Shown in pieces: positions 49,633-64,000 of a DNA stretch of 64,000 bases (position 1 is its first letter; each line of letters begins with the position of its first letter). A program made the position numbers and the translations under genes. A model generated the notes under the pieces. The model was given only the letters and a program-made list of their open reading frames with translations, searched no databases and was not told the DNA's origin. The DNA is from Pipra filicauda (lineage: Eukaryota; Chordata; Aves; Passeriformes; Pipridae): assembly GCF_003945595.2 (NCBI RefSeq), contig NW_024104368.1, forward strand, positions 1,747,751-1,811,750, given 5' to 3'.

Positions 49633-52369
49633 ACATTTCTGATTGCACTAGTAGATTTTTAGATCACTTAACTATGGGTATAATCTTTACATAGCTTTAA
49701 GTAATTTGTTAGAACTAAATTATGCCTTGTCTTCCTGCTCATATTATTTTACTACTTCTGGTAATATGTCATTCCCCATTCATTTAGATTCTCTAGAGTC
49801 TGCAGCTGAGAGCTCTAATTAGGTGTGCCTACAGCTCTGGAACATAGGTCTTCCATCTTATTTTCATGTTTGGATTCAATTTACTATATTGAAACAATTG
49901 CTTTGCTCTGGGATCTATCAATATTTTCTCTTTCAGGGTAAGAATGGAATTTGGATCAGTCACAAAAAGTAAATGACTGTGAGCATCTTGCTTGAAACCT
50001 ACAGTTTGCTTGGTGATTCTCATGTTTGTCAAATGCACAGGAACTCACATAGAGCAGTGCCATCACATGTCTTCTATGGGCCTACTTTTAGACATGAGTT
50101 TGTTCAGGATGTGAAGTATTTTGCACGGGAATTTAAAAACTCCTGCAGCAGACACTCTGTAATTTCAAGGCCACCTGGGATTTCTTTTTTGTCTCTTTTT
50201 TTGGCACAATGCACACATATGTTGAGATATCATCCTGCTGGTGCTTCTATGCATATCTAGTTACATTAAGAATTTTACTGCTATTTTCTGGAAAAACAAT
50301 ACAGTGCTGTTTGCAGACACTGTAGGTGAATTTCCGTTTGCTTTTCTCTGCCCTGTCCTCATCATGGCTGGACAGGTGAAAGCAGAGGTAAGCCTGAGAC
50401 AGCTCAATATTTAGAGATCAAAAGACCATCGCTGGCAACCTCAGCAGTGAGGAGCATCACAGGCTGATGCTTCCCTGCGCCCCAAAGTAGCTTTAAATGT
50501 GGCAGCCAGGTTCATTTTTTTTTGCTGTACTGTCTGTGGCCAGTCTTAGGGAGAGCTGTTTGTTACGGATGTGTCCAAATGAAGGATGACTCCTGCCAGG
50601 CCTTTGACAGAGGCAAAAAAAGCCTCATTTCCTGGCTAACCAGAAAAGACAGAAGGCTTTTCCAAATACATTTGCTGTTAAAATATGCTGTTACTTGGGG
50701 TTTGAGCTCATTTGTGTGTGAACTGTCATTTAGTTTTGTAACTGTGCAGTGACTAGGGAACTGACCTAAGAATGAGTCTTCATTGAAGGTAATACAATAT
50801 GAAAACAAATAGTAATAATAGCAACTAATGCTTTGGATTGCACACTTAGTCTCTGAGTGCCCCAAAGCCACATTCTCGGCCAAATGGAGATAATGCTTAT
50901 GCCTCTATGGAGAGCTCTGGGAAATCTATGAAAGTATGTTTAACGTCCATTGCAGCTTGCTTGGTCAGGATGTGTGTGAAAACCTGTGGTAAGCTAGGGA
51001 AATGAACTCCAAATATATACTGATTCTCCATCCTTTTCTGAGCCCTAGCACCACAAGGTCTTGCAACATGTTGGAAACAGATGGGATCAGTTCATATGTC
51101 TTTCTGGCCTTCCCTGCTATGAGAAAAGGATGTAGCACTTAAAAATGTAAATATACCTAATCAGGTTTGTGGGTGCCTGGAGGGTCATTAGGAACAACAA
51201 AATCCTGACAGCCTTAAGTGGTCACACACAGAGAAGTCCAGCACCTATCTACAATACCTCCTTCCTGGAGCACCTCCCATGGGAAGCATCCCTCCCCTCC
51301 TATTCCCCCATGTAGATGTCATCTGCATCTTGACCACCGAAAAACAATCAGCTGCAAAGCAACTATCTTGGATGCTTCGAACTGGGCACAAAAATCAAGT
51401 ATCACTTTTTTGTCACCTTCAGCTGATACAAAATCTGTGTATACACTGGGAACCTGTCTGCTAAACTCTGGTGTAAGAAGCTGTACTGGACACCTGTTTT
51501 CCTTAAGTAGTAGATCTTGACAAATTACATAATCAAGAGCACAGTGATCCGGAATTAATCTCACAAAGATTAAGTCATATTCTAGTACATCCAGCACTGA
51601 AGTGGGAGAAAAAGAAAGTCTTTTTAGCACAAAGGCTATGGCAAACTAGTCCCCTACACTTGGCAATCTCAGTAATCCACAAGGAGAATTCAGATAATGA
51701 CTGAGTTCATGCTTGAATCCTGCAGTCCATGATCTTGGGGTCACATGTTAGGCATTCCCAATATTTTCTGCTTTTAAAGAGGATGAGGATTGTCACCTCC
51801 TGTTGCCTTCGTATGGGGTGACTGCAGGCTTGCATTTAGCAGATCCATAGAGAAAACGGCAGCACCTTCTGAGATTTCTCGGCCCGTAGCAACCTCTAAA
51901 TCATCACAGTGCTCCCCCCAAGCTTTCTTAACCACATTTTTCAATCATTGCAGGAGTCCAAGTGGAGCAATATGGCTCTTCATGTGCTTATTATTAAGCA
52001 GTGAATAAAGGAAGAACATGTATGCACCTGAGAAGATGTGAACACAGCCTGCCTATCAGTTAGCTGCTCATGCATGCAGAGAACAGCTTATATTCACTCT
52101 GAATGCTTTTGTTATATAATAATAAAAGAAACTTGCTACATGTATGCAAAATGCCATTCTCAAAGACTCATGACTTAGCCAAATCTGAGCTCATTTTCAT
52201 CAGGCCACTCACAGGGCTTTCTCAGGGAGGCCAGCCTCCCTTGCCAGGCTGGTTCTGCTGGCATCCAGCTCTTACAAGCTTTCTATAAAACCTCTTAAAA
52301 ATTTAATATTATTTTAAGGACCAGGAGAAGTCCGTTCTTTTCCCTCTAACACAGCATGCGTTCACTTTG

Positions 52370-52640
52370 CAGTATGAATTTTATTTGCTCTGTGTTTGCT
52401 CTAGCTTTCCAGAAAGGTTCAATTCAGGGAGAAATAACAAAAAGGCTAAAAGGAAATATATAATTCAAATGCTCTAATGATTTTCACTCTGAGTGTCAGT
52501 AGCATTTAAGCTCTGATAAATACAGTTTCCCTATCCATTATATGAAATTGTTAAGACAAATCACGCAGCCGATTTGCAGTTTTTAATACATCTTTCAAGC
52601 ATGATTCCCCGTCTTGAATCACAAGAAAAATATGTAAGGG
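52370..52640. promoter_or_regulatory. Possible conserved non-coding element
   Basis: Repeat-free AT-rich segment with ATTCAAATGC, CTAATGATTTTC, CACGCAGCCGATTTGC and CCCCGTCTTG. The texture resembles conserved non-coding DNA; there is no direct evidence. Confidence 0.18.
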
Positions 52641-53223
52641 AATACTGCTGATGCTGTATACCTTTTACAACAGCAAATTATTTCCCACCCTCCAAGGGCC
52701 TAGGACACTGGGATGCAGATATCTGTCCCACGCTCCAAACTTGGGCTGTGACCTGTAGCTTGCCCTCAGCTGGGGACTGCAGTTCTTGTGTTCTGGGGAG
52801 TCAGTCATAACCCATCACTGGGTGCTTCACCTCACTGACTTAATGTTAAATATGACATACAGTCAGGGAAGAACTCACATGCTTCCTTTGTCCAGGTTTT
52901 AGATGAGCTGTTTCCATGGAAATAGGTTGTTTCTGTTTATTCATGCCTGTATTCTGCTGGAAATCCTTATTTTAACATCATTTCTTGCTGGGAATGGCTG
53001 AAGTAGGCATCTTGAGGCATCCTGGTACTTATCTTTTACTTTTCCCCATAATTTCATATAAAAAAAGTTTTGAAAGATTTACCACTGATACACAGAAATT
53101 ATTTGCAATGCATTTATGGATTTAATGAAAAATGGCACACAGCATTACAAACACATGCTGCTGATTTTAATAGTAGCACATATGTGGTCAGTAAGCAGGT
53201 TAAATATTTTGTCTGATTTATGT

Positions 53224-53246
53224 ATGTATTTATTTATTTATTTTTA
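53224..53246. repeat. (TTTA)n simple repeat
   Basis: Four or five ATTT units after a TATGTATG lead-in. Microsatellite. Confidence 0.85.
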
Positions 53247-53717
53247 AAGTCCCCTTCAGAGAAAATCCTTTTTAAGAGAAAAATAGCAACTTAATAGGAA
53301 AAAAGCACTTTGGCAGAAAGAATTCAGGAATGTTTTGCCTATCAAAAAGCTAACCATTTATCTTGAAAAAAAAATAAAGGAGAGATTGGCCTTTTCCTTT
53401 TTCTTTCTTATTCTCCCCAAGAGAAACAATTGCAATCTTTAGGAAGTTACTATAAGAGAGGAGGAAGAAATTTCATTTGAAAATATGGCAAGACACAAGG
53501 TATTTTCAACCATGTCTCTTCACTCTTAATGTAACGTATCATTGGATAGTAGCAGCAGGCATGTTGCTACACAGAAACAGACCAGCTATATGAAAGAATT
53601 AAAAAAGATACCGAAGAAAAAAAAGATACCAAAAAAAAAGAAAAATATTTTGCCTCTTCCTTACCTTTTTTTTGTTTTCTGTCTTATGACTGCATGTAAT
53701 GTCTTGACAGTTGCAAA

Positions 53718-53775
53718 GTAATAATAATACTACTACTAATAATAACAACAACAACAACAAAAATAAGAAAAAATT
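53718..53775. repeat. Compound trinucleotide repeat (AAT/ACT/AAC)
   Basis: Successive AAT, ACT, AAT and AAC runs, grading into A-rich sequence. Compound microsatellite, likely length-polymorphic. Confidence 0.9.
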
Positions 53776-54872
53776 TTCTACTTGATCTGGGGAATCTCTT
53801 AGAAGAAAGTAGTGAGCTGGGTCTAATGATGCCTTTGGGAAGAAGACTAGTGTTTTGCTCATTTTACACATGATGAAAATGATAGATGAAGTGTTTAAAT
53901 GATGGAAAAGGAAAAATCAGTTTCCCTCTTCACTGAGGACATTTGGCATCAAGCGCCTCAACTAAGGGTATCTTGTGATACACAAGGGGCCTGCAATGGG
54001 GAAGAAATATTATGTCCTTGCAGGAAACCCCCCACAGTTCTCTCTGGACCAGTTAAGTTAACAAACTGAGCAAATTCCCAATTTCGGCAGTGCAGATATG
54101 ATGTGGATCTCAAAATCAACACTGTGATAGTCACAGCTATCCAGAATTGCATCTTCTTGACACAATGACAGGAGATGGCATGCAGGTTTTGATATGAAAC
54201 AAGGGATTTGGGAGTCTATGTACTTCCATTCCGATAAATACAGTTGTTCCAGAGGAACAGAGGTGGTGTGATGATACATTGTGGCAAAAAAAAAGTACAT
54301 TGCAATTACATTGTGATGCTCCCATCATAGTCATTAAGTACTCAGATTATCTTCTGTCTCTCTCAATTGCATCAATTAGAGCTGTACATTCAATTTTCAA
54401 GGGTAATTTTGTCAGTGTGGCATGGCGAAATGGTGCTTTTACCTGATTCTTCTTATTATTTTTATTATGCTACACTGATATTTTTGCATTTCTTGGGCTA
54501 TTTTGAAGCTGCTCTGAGCAACATCATGCTAATTTGCTTACTTGTATTTGTACTGCCCCTTTTATTAGCTATAGTCCTTATCATTACTATTGACCAGACG
54601 TTGTCCATGTTACAGCCATTCATTCGCCTCCTTCCACTGTGCAATGAGCAAGCCTTCGATATCTGATGCATCTGGAAAATCATCCATGATTCAGCTATGA
54701 TTTCTCTTTGATCTGTACTTCATGGCCCCACCTCTTTCACTTTGTGGACTTTTCTTCAGCCACGTCTGAGCATTGACAGAATAAAAGTGGAAATGTTTTT
54801 CTGAAAGCAGTGTTTGAATACATGCTGTGAATTTATCAGCTCTTCTGTGCCAAACCTCTTGAGATAAAACTG

Positions 54873-54890
54873 ATCCTGCATGTGCAGGAT
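54873..54890. repeat. Perfect 8-bp inverted repeat
   Basis: ATCCTGCA-TG-TGCAGGAT, two exact arms around 2 bases. It is too short to call an RNA hairpin gene and has no T-run or other context. Confidence 0.6.
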
Positions 54891-57800
54891 AAACATTCCC
54901 TGTTGACATGGTAAGTTAGCAAGCCTGCTGAGGTATCCTGGGTTACAGGCTATTATCTTCCCTAGCTCTGGATGTGGAGATCTGGGGTAGACATTTGGCA
55001 CCACATCATTAGCCTTCACAGATTTGCCGTCAGCCTGTGAAATAATCTGTTTGTACAACACAAAAAACAAAAGGAAAAATAGCCCCCGTCAAATCTACCT
55101 GGACAACTACGTTTGAAGAACATAGGCTGTGAATTTTTGCGTTCTTCTGTAGAAAGCAAAGAAAGAGTTTTCTACATTTATAAATCAAAAGAGCAATATC
55201 TGTAGCATCTGCTTGACTGTTTTAGCCATCATTATAACAAATGACCATTCAATCAATACTATGAGTTAAGAATTTCAGCTCAGCTGCAGAAAGTCTTTCT
55301 ATCCCACAGATTAAAATGGTTTGCTTTTCAATGACTCCTTTGTACTAAGGATTTGAACTTTGCTAGGGAAGCTCTTGTGGGGTGTGGGGTTGCTACAGAG
55401 CAGATGCTGGGATGCTGAGCCTCAGCTCTGCTTTTTATTACACAGGGAGTGACTTTAGAGATGACACAGCTCCTCCTGCCTTGGGTTGCTGCAACTTGGC
55501 AGCATCCAGCAGCTACAAACAGGACCTGTCCTTGCCCGCTGCTGAAATGAAGCCACCCATCTGAAGAAATGTGATATCTCTTTATGGGAACTTGAGTCCA
55601 GAGGAGGTATGAAAATGCAGCATAGACATACTCTGTGCTTAAACCAGTCAGCCACTGGATCCAAAAGGAAATGAGACACACTTTTCTGAGACATACAGCC
55701 TTTTAATGCCACCATTTGCAGAACTTCATCTGCCCTTGCTACATTTTCTGTTTCTGTTATGATGAACTTCAAGCACGTTGAAGACAGAAAAATACATAGC
55801 AAACTGGCTTTGTTATATATAGCACCAATTTCCCTGTGGGAAGCTGTCTGCAGATCATTAGTTTAAGTTCATGTTATGTACCTGAAGTGCAACTTGTACT
55901 TCCAAGCCTTACTGAAAACACATTGCCTTCTCTATAAAATGTGTTTCTATTTTATTCATTCATTAACATTCCCAACAACTTTTAAAGTTAGAATATAAAA
56001 GGAAAAAGAATCAAAAGATTCTTCATCTCAACACTTTGTTTTTTTCATTGTGATATTCAGATTTAGTCAACAATAGAAGATTAAAGGCATGAACCTGTGA
56101 AAGAAAAACTTTGTGAAGCTGCCTGACAGGATTTGGAAAGAAAGAGCCCTTTTTTGCCTTTCTCTGCTCTCTGATTTATCTTCAGCACTGATGTGTCAAA
56201 GCTGCCCAAGTCACCTTTTTTTTTAGGGTAGATCTAGAGAAGGGCGTGTGCATTTTATTCTGTCCCCTAGGGCAAAACCAAAGATCTGTTGTAGTTGAAG
56301 ACCATTTTGCACTTGGTTTCAAAGAATTAATTCTTCTGTCAGCATTAGATAATCCTGATGCTAGATATCAGTAAAGAGAAGAGGGGGAGACTGGCCACTG
56401 GTTTGGTCTTTTCCCTCCATCATGGACCTGTCCAACTTGTGAACCTGGTCAACAGGGATATCCTGAACTGGGATACCTGCTTAGCCTTTGCAGATTCCAG
56501 GCCAGGAGCTTGCCAGCCACCAACATCCCATTTGCCATTATCCTTTCTTACTTTCCTACATGGTGGCCCAGGACAAAGAAGAATTTGAGTCTGATGTTTG
56601 AGATGACTTACCTTACTGCAGGCTTCTGAGCAATCTGAGCAAACTGAAAATGGACCATGTAAAATGTTGCTCTTAGCAGATATTATTTACAGCCGGTCTG
56701 ACAAGATGAATCCAAAGTATAAATCAAACTTTGGAGCACAAATATCGTTAGTTGCCGTGTTAGTAAATCAGCTCACCTAAATAATCTTGAGCTTTTGAGA
56801 ATGATGCAGCCTTCTGTATTGAAAATCCAGCTCCTGCTTGCGCAGTGAACTTGATCTGCTGACATTTCAAAGGATTGAGATCCTATTTCTGATGGTTCAG
56901 TTTATACTCAACTATAAACTATTTTGAGCAGCACTGCACTGAATACAAACAGTCGATGCTCAGGTCTGTCTCCTCTGACTGAGTAGGTTAGGGAAACTGC
57001 GTAATTTGTACATGTTTCCCAAAAGAAAATAACAAGCAAACACAGGAATGTAGGGAAACAAAACGCAGTATATATAACGAATGTTCCAGGGAACTGCTTT
57101 TTGTTTGTTTTAACTTTTCCATTTGGAAGGGAAATCTGATGTTTTCAATCCATACCTCCAAGCTTATTCCCAGAATGAAAAGCCTGTATTAGAGAGATGT
57201 GATTTCTGCTTTTCACTGAAGGTCTGGTATTGTTTGGCAGTAAATTGTGTTCTATACAGTTTCAATTACTAACCCACTCAGATCTGACAGCTCTTAATTA
57301 TCTGAGACATGATCTACTAAAATCTACATCTGGTAACCATGTCACTTTTTGTTTTTGGCATTGGAAAATCTAACTTAATGTTAAACACATACTCTTAAAT
57401 GTAAAGCTTTAGGAGAAATTAGTACATCTGAATACGCCTTCTACAGATTAATTGTTAAAATAAATTGCACATGCCTTTTATTTAATAGTTACAGTCTTTC
57501 ACCACATTGCCATGTGCTGTATTCTCTCCATATATCTACTGGTTTGATTTTGCATCTCCCATTGATCTGACGCTTGTTCTTATATGATCCTTTCAGCACA
57601 GTCATAATGGAGTGATACTCTCCAGGTTTCAGAGTCTGGCTGTTTTGTCACTTCTGGTTAAAAAAAGTTTGTGTCTCTCCTTGTTTTCCCTCAGGGCATT
57701 CTTATTTCATATTTTCAAATTTGTCCTCACAGACACATTTTAAGCGAAAGCTGTGATATTAATATAGATCCATGTGTTGGCAGGAACTATATTTAAATGT

Positions 57801-60800
57801 AAAATCTTACATATTGTAATGTAAGTGCAAAAAAACTGGCATCAATGCATCAGAGACAATACCTGACCTTAGATCCAATGTGCAAAGCACATTCCCTTTG
57901 TAGCACTCAAGTATAAGTCCAATGGTATTCATGTTCTCCAGCAAAGAGACAAACCAGGGCTCTGTCATGTTTCATAGCAGTTACTACATTTTAGAGAGGC
58001 CTCCAGATTAAAAATATCCAATTAACAGTGACAGTGTTATCTTCTGTTGTTGCATATACTTGTTTATGAAGGACATGCTTCCAAGTAAGATTTGGCACAT
58101 CCACAGACTTTCTTGCCCTCTTCTGAATCTTGGAAAGATGCTGACATTGACTCTATGACATGGCTATTGTTTCCGTAGCACCAATTTGATGTCATCATTA
58201 TGGATTTGTGATTTCACTACAGTCACCAGCTGAAAGCAGGGCTGGACCATGAGGACATTTATTAAAGGTCGGATTTCTGAAATAACAGCAGCCAAACAGT
58301 TGAGGGAAAAACCCCTGAACTTCCTTTGGACCTAAAACCTCTATTCTTTTGAGGCTTTTTGTGGTGGGATTTAAGTATTTACTTTTTAAAGAAACAAAAT
58401 AGTTCATTAATATTTCATTAATCAAGAGATAGAAAATCAGCTGATGATTTCACTGCAAAACATTTGCTAACATTTTTTGTAAAGGGCTGTCTTTTCATGG
58501 TTCCTTCCTTGTTAACATCCTAAAATAGGGGAGGTCAGATTAATTTCTTTCTAGTCCCTATCTAGCATCAATGAAAATACTGAAAATGTCTGCAAATTGT
58601 TTCTCTTCTAATTTATTTGGAGATCCCATTTTGTCAAGTCTTTAAGCTGTCTGAAGTTTTTTTGACTGATCTAATTCCTTTCTGATTCTTCCGGTACCTT
58701 CCTGACTTGTTAGTTATTTTTCTCCTTCCCTGTTTGCATGCAGCAAAATTATTCCTGCTTCCTCCAATCTCCCTGGTGAGCATAGATGTGAGGAAGTAAT
58801 TGAGATTCCTGGTTCTGTATGCTTGCCCTGTCTTTCAAAGCCTACAGTGTTCCCTCAGAAAGATTACTGCTTTATATGGCTGCAAAAGCTTTTATTTGTC
58901 TTCACAGCTTGTGCAAGCGTGGTTTCATTTTCAGTAGTGGTTTTCTAAGGCTGTATCTCGTGTTCCCTGATTGACACAAGGTTAGTGTTTAATCTACAAG
59001 GTTATTGTCTTCATGCACACTTATTTTCTTTATCAATCCTTGCATTTCCCTGATCACCCCTGTTTGTTGTTTACTCCTCACAGTAAAAGTTTATTCCTTA
59101 ATTTGTTTTTGTTGTGCTGTGCTCTCTGAAAGCTGCTTCTGAGGGCTCAGTTCTCCTTTCCTCTGCCTTATTCCTCTTTTCTCTAGCAGCTGACTTTTAC
59201 CAGTACAAACTTTTGTGCTTTTCTGCCAGATTTTAATGGTTGAACCAGACACTGGCTTTTTATTTTGGAGATTCTCCTGTTCTTTGTTTCTGGCAAGCAC
59301 AGGCTGACATGTGAAATCCTTACAAAGTTAGGTAAGTGTTCAATTCCCCTGGTGCCTAATCTGTAAAATATGATTCTGATTCCCTATTGCTTTTAGCTGT
59401 GTATCCATATTGAATTAAGTGGTTTCTGCAGGCAGAAATGAACAAAATATGGTGATGATTAAATAGAGACAGCGGAGTGCTGTTTCCCATCCTCCTGCCA
59501 GCTCTTTCCTCTCAGCCAATGGCACTTCATGCTCAAAAGTGCCAGAGGCTTCGCAAGGTCCAGAAAACATTTGGGGTTAGATCCCATAGTGTGTGGACCA
59601 GACTTCCCCTGTGTGGGTTGCTATAGTTCAGCTTGAAAAATATGAGATGATCTACAGGGTACCCTGGCTGCTGCACACATGTACTGAGGAAGAGCCATGG
59701 CTTGGCTGGCCCCAGGTTGGGTTGTGTGTGAGTTTTTGGGGCTCATGGGCTGCATCCTCAGCTGGCCCAGGTAGGTATCATCTGGTATCTTCACGCTCCC
59801 AGGAAGACGCTCGTCCATACTCACTCACCACTGTACCAAGGACAATATAAGACTTTGCACGAGCTTGCGTGGCATGAAGATAACACCAAACTCCCTCTGA
59901 CAGTTTAAAGAAGGATGACGCTGGAGAATGAGAGAACAAAAAAAGTAGTTTCAATTTTGCATTGATCATTTTTATAACATCTTAGAGTTTAATAGCCAGC
60001 CCCTAGGAGCACATGGCCACAGTGCTGAGATCAGGAACAGAGACAAGGCCTCTGCATGTCTCAGTACAGGATTTTCAACAGAAAACATAGATGACATGCT
60101 TATACCATCTAATACCAAATACTGAAAAGCAAGTGTTGACAGAAAACACTTTTTTCATCTGATGCATCTGAAAAGCTAAAAATAAGGACTGAAAAGCTAT
60201 CTTGTGCTTAGGATAAGATACTGGGCTCAGTCTTTTCCTTCAAAAGCTGAACATACAGTTCATAATTTCTGTAATGGTGTAGAGGTTAGAATTGTCAATA
60301 AAAGTATGCAGCAGAGGGTGGTGGAGGAGGGCTATCCCTGTGGGAAGTTCCCTAATCACTGGACAAGAGGCTATTTGAGCTGGAGTAGCTGAACTGCTGA
60401 AAATTTCTGTCTAGGAGAGGGGAATTCAAGTCTCACAGACTGGTAGTAACAGAAGAGGAAGCAGACAGGGTGGCATAGCAGGCAGACCACTAAGGTGGCA
60501 AAGGTGTTAGTCCTGTCTGTCCTCAGTTAGCTATTTCAAAGTTTTATATGAAACAGTTTCTGAAACAAGCACAGGACACCATTTGGACAAAAGCTAAGTC
60601 TTAACAGCAAAGTTTTAAAGGGATTTTTTTCTGCTTTCAGTTTTACACCTTTCTTCCTGCACTAGTTAAGTGGCATAAATTTGGCTGCCTGGAAACCCAA
60701 ATTCTTTCTGGAACGGAGGGGGAAAGCCATAGGAAAACAAGATCACCACCTGTGCATCTACTGGATTTTATTCTTCATGTTCACACATAAAGAAAGCTAT

Positions 60801-63800
60801 TGCACAGGAATGGTGAAAGATGATTGAATACTTATAATTCATTTTGAGATTAAAGGACGCTTTATAGCAGATTGCCTTTTTTTTTTTCTTTTTGCCAAAG
60901 AAGTTAGGCAATATTCCTAATATCTTCTTTTTGGCTGGAAAAATGACAAGAAAAAAATGAACAACAATAAATTGTAGCTCAAGACACCCTCTGATCTTAA
61001 ATCCTCTCTCATTGATGGTTTCTTAATTACAAGCTACACACCAAGTCTAAGCCCCTTGGCTCTGTAGAAATAGGGGAGCTTTTGTTGTGTGGGTCAGAAT
61101 AGGCTTCATGAGACCATTTTATTTCTCTTGGTTGGCCCCACCACTGCAAGGTTGTCTCCCCAGATCAGAAGAAAAACACTCCCTGAAGAAGTGAGCCATG
61201 GCAGGCCCGCAGAGTCTTTGTTGGGGTGTACAGCCAATGTCCACCTCAAACTCACTCCTTTTGTGATGGCTCATTTCTGAAACTGTGCCAAGTACCCACA
61301 TTTTGCTGGAAAGAGTGTTTAAAATGCTGACTCCAACCTGTAGCTGTAGGCATAAGCAAGCCATATACTTTGTGTGAATAATCCAACCTAGCAACTGGAA
61401 TGTTTTTTAAATTAGATGGACTCAGTGTTTAGCTTCTGGGCTGTTCATTTTTGATTTACTCTGAATTCACAAATTGATCTGTGAAACGCCATTGCTTTCA
61501 CAGAGGGATTTGATTTGTCGAATTATGGACTAGATTCATCATACTGATGACAGATAGATTTTCATACTTTGGATTTTATTAATGGCATGTTCTTTGCTTG
61601 TTAACATTCAAAGGAGATCAATCACAAGGTGTTCTGCTGCTATTGAGTTTCTCTGGAAAAATGACACACATCTGTGGAGACAGGAGTACAGGTCAGTGTG
61701 TACCAGTCTCAGAGAAATACAATACCTTTACTAGCAGGAAATAGTTGGAAATGGGTCCAAATTTCAGCCATTTCAAGAACATCACTGATCTCTTGGAAAA
61801 GTCTGTGTAGACTGAAATGCATTACTCTCAGTGCTTTTTTGTTCACAATGCCTTGATTATCCCCCACCTCCAACCAAGGGAAAAAAATGTAAAATTTGTG
61901 CAAAGCTGTGCAGGGGAGGGGACCAGTCCTGTGCTCAGGTTACTAACCCCTGGTGCTTTTCTCCAATTATAGACTTATACAAGTGAACTCTCCAGTCTTA
62001 AAAGTCTAGTATCCTATTTATTCTCTGGAAAAATCAGCTGCCACTTCTTCAAGCATGCATCATTTAACTCATTGAACCTATGCCACAGTGATCAGTATTA
62101 TATAGGGACATCATATTTTCTTTAAGTAAACCTTTTATACAGCCCATGATGTGCATTTTTACACTGTCTATTAAGAATAGGTGATTGAATGAACTCAATG
62201 GAGCTCTGTCCAGCTACAGATGAGCACAGAACATGGAAGTTGCACAGGACTGTTTAGTGTAGGATCCCTGAAATAACTACTTAGTATTTTTCAATTCTGT
62301 TCACTTTGGGTGAAACTCCCTAATATAAGAGCCAAAGCTTTACTTCACTTACCCAGCCAGACCTTTTCTTGGGAGCTTGCAAAGAGGTGAAATGGTTAGT
62401 TTGCTGTTTGCAAGCACTTCAGAGAATGGAACCAGTTTATTAGCTTCAGCCTCCAACCAATTCACAAGAATGCAGAAGGCAGAGGACACTAGGAGTGTAA
62501 CTTAACCAACACAGGAGGCTGATTAATACATTGTCCTGACTTTAATGTTAGCAAGTTTCTTAGCAACAGAAATGCTTTAGATGATCGTATCCCTCATTTG
62601 GGAAGACTGGAATATTTATCTGTCCAAAGGACACTGAAAATGTGCTTCAATTTTTTAGGGGGATGGGGGATAAGATGGAAAAAAATAAAATGTATCAAAG
62701 TCTGTCTAGTTCTTCCGCACAGTGTTCTCTTAACCATGCCAGTGATTTCTCTTTTGGCCTTTTTCAGAAACAGAGCCATCATTTTTTCCCATCAGACCTT
62801 TTGCTCCTATTGAGACTGATGATTTTTCTTTGCTCATTGATTCCCATTGAGCCAACAGTTCTCTGCCACATTACTTGGGAATTGCACACATAATTTTGAA
62901 GGCAAAGATGGCAAAAAAGAATAGTCTGGCACACACAGAAAGTGGAAATTCGTAATAGGTATTTTGTGCTTGACAAGCAAAGAAACAGATTTTACTCCTT
63001 ACAAGCTTTTCTGTACCTCTAATTTTATACTGAAATAAATTTATTGCACATTATATACTTTACAGGGAGACTAGAACTATATCGGCAAGTGCTGTGAGAA
63101 AAATGGTGGAATCTTTTTTTTCAAAGACAGTAGGTTGTCTTTGAAATCATTAGTTATGGAAAATAGGAGTGCATTGGGCTCCATTTGAGAGTCACCTTTG
63201 CTGGAATCAGGAAAAGGACTTGAGCTCCTTGAGCAAGGACCTTGCTGGCTTGATGGGATTTAGCCTTGGAGACACATGCAAATGAGTGTTTGAGTTTGTG
63301 AGCCTGACCAACTATCACTTGACTACCCAGGCAAATAGAAATTTGGAATATTATCAAATTTAGACATAGTATATTAGGTGGGTTTCTTTCCTATGTTGGA
63401 AAATGCAAGTCAGGTTTCCTAATGGTCAATTCCTGATCATTTTACAAAGACTGTGAAACAATATGAAGAACGTAAAATATAGGTAATTATTTTGTAAAGG
63501 GATAATTGAAAACAGCAGGACAGTGTTCTCTAAACTGTCCACTGCAGATGCAACTCTGCTCCTTTCCAAATCTGATGTAAGAATTCTATTTACCTCGGCA
63601 GGTTTAGACATAGACCCTTGCTGGCTGTTTTTAAAATCTTAGCCTGGGAGTCTCTATTTCCTTTTCTCTACAGGAAAGAAAACATAAAGATGCAACAAAA
63701 AGCCACTCACGCTTTCTATAGAAAACACAATTTTTCATTGATATATAGTAACTGTAAAGAATGCACCTTTCAAGGGTCAGGGGTTAAACTTAAGAGTGCA

Positions 63801-64000
63801 GCAAAATTTCAGGCTCATTGAACTTCCCTGAACTACTATTTATCAGGTGGCATCCCTAATTTTTCCCACCTTTTTTTTGTGCTAAACAATACCTTTACTA
63901 ATCATATTTCTCTTTAGAGATGTGCATTTTTATAAATGTATGCACCTGATTTAACATATGGTTTCAATAGAGAGTGATATGTGTATTATTCTTATCTACT

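Larger units (their letters stand above)
47413..64000. other. Non-coding stretch, no gene seen
   Basis: About 16.6 kb of unique AT-rich sequence with only simple repeats (53224-53246, 53718-53775, T-rich near 60878-60893), one 15-bp duplication (49598-49632) and a short palindrome (54873-54890). Open frames up to 117 codons occur on both strands, overlap one another in opposite directions, and show no family resemblance. Confidence 0.6.

Noticed and set aside
50363..50395. Possible first coding exon: ATGGCTGGACAGGTGAAAGC followed by GAGgtaagc splice-donor-like sequence
   Set aside because: A start codon and donor match this short occur by chance. There is no CpG island or promoter upstream and no recognisable next exon.
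54367..54666. Small membrane protein (hydrophobic 99-codon plus-strand frame)
   Set aside because: The hydrophobicity follows from T-rich sequence read in that frame. There is no conserved motif, and opposite-strand frames overlap it.
1..64000. A prokaryotic-style defence system, CRISPR array, operon or phage
   Set aside because: No dense coding, no ribosome-binding-site-led genes and no regularly spaced repeats. The repeats are vertebrate (CR1, avian LTR, tRNA-Ile SINE).

Overview
This window looks like vertebrate, and most likely bird, non-coding DNA: a gene-poor stretch between genes or inside a very large intron. I found no intact protein-coding gene, no functional RNA gene, no CRISPR array and nothing prokaryotic. 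Long reading frames are few (the longest are 171-172 codons), show no recognisable domain, and are about what chance gives in 64 kb of AT-rich DNA. The only recognisable protein-coding sequence is decayed reverse-transcriptase sequence of CR1 LINEs.

The repeats identify the host. CR1 LINEs dominate: reverse-transcriptase core, minus strand, 1-345; 3' end, plus strand, 2545-3305; a collapsed copy at 20701-20939; 3' end, minus strand, 47240-47412. There is an internally deleted solo LTR of a type I know from bird genomes (10565-10847). There is also a tRNA-Ile-derived SINE with a CR1-like tail (41461-41606, minus strand). That SINE architecture is the one described for TguSINE1 of songbirds, so a passerine is my best guess. 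A MIR-like ancient SINE relic lies near 11095-11210. I see no Alu, L1 or other mammalian repeats.

Layout: 0-3.3 kb holds two CR1 copies. From 3.3 to 20.7 kb there is unique AT-rich sequence with a solo LTR, a MIR-like relic, simple repeats and a perfect steroid-receptor-type palindrome at 5718-5736. From 20.7 to 21.1 kb lies the oddest structure, a CR1 fragment interleaved piece by piece with a second copy of the adjacent unique sequence. From 21 to 41 kb the sequence is unique, with an interlocking local duplication at 24.9-25.2 kb and a (TTTAG)n tract. From 41 to 47 kb come the SINE, several stretches resembling conserved non-coding or enhancer sequence, and a CR1 3' end. From 47.4 to 64 kb the sequence is unique and AT-rich with simple repeats only.

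No genes can be said to work together here. If the window has a function it is probably regulatory, and proving that needs cross-species alignment. No new biological system is visible. The best leads are the mosaic CR1 locus (possible assembly artefact or template switching), the SINE as a lineage marker, and the homeobox-motif-rich stretches.
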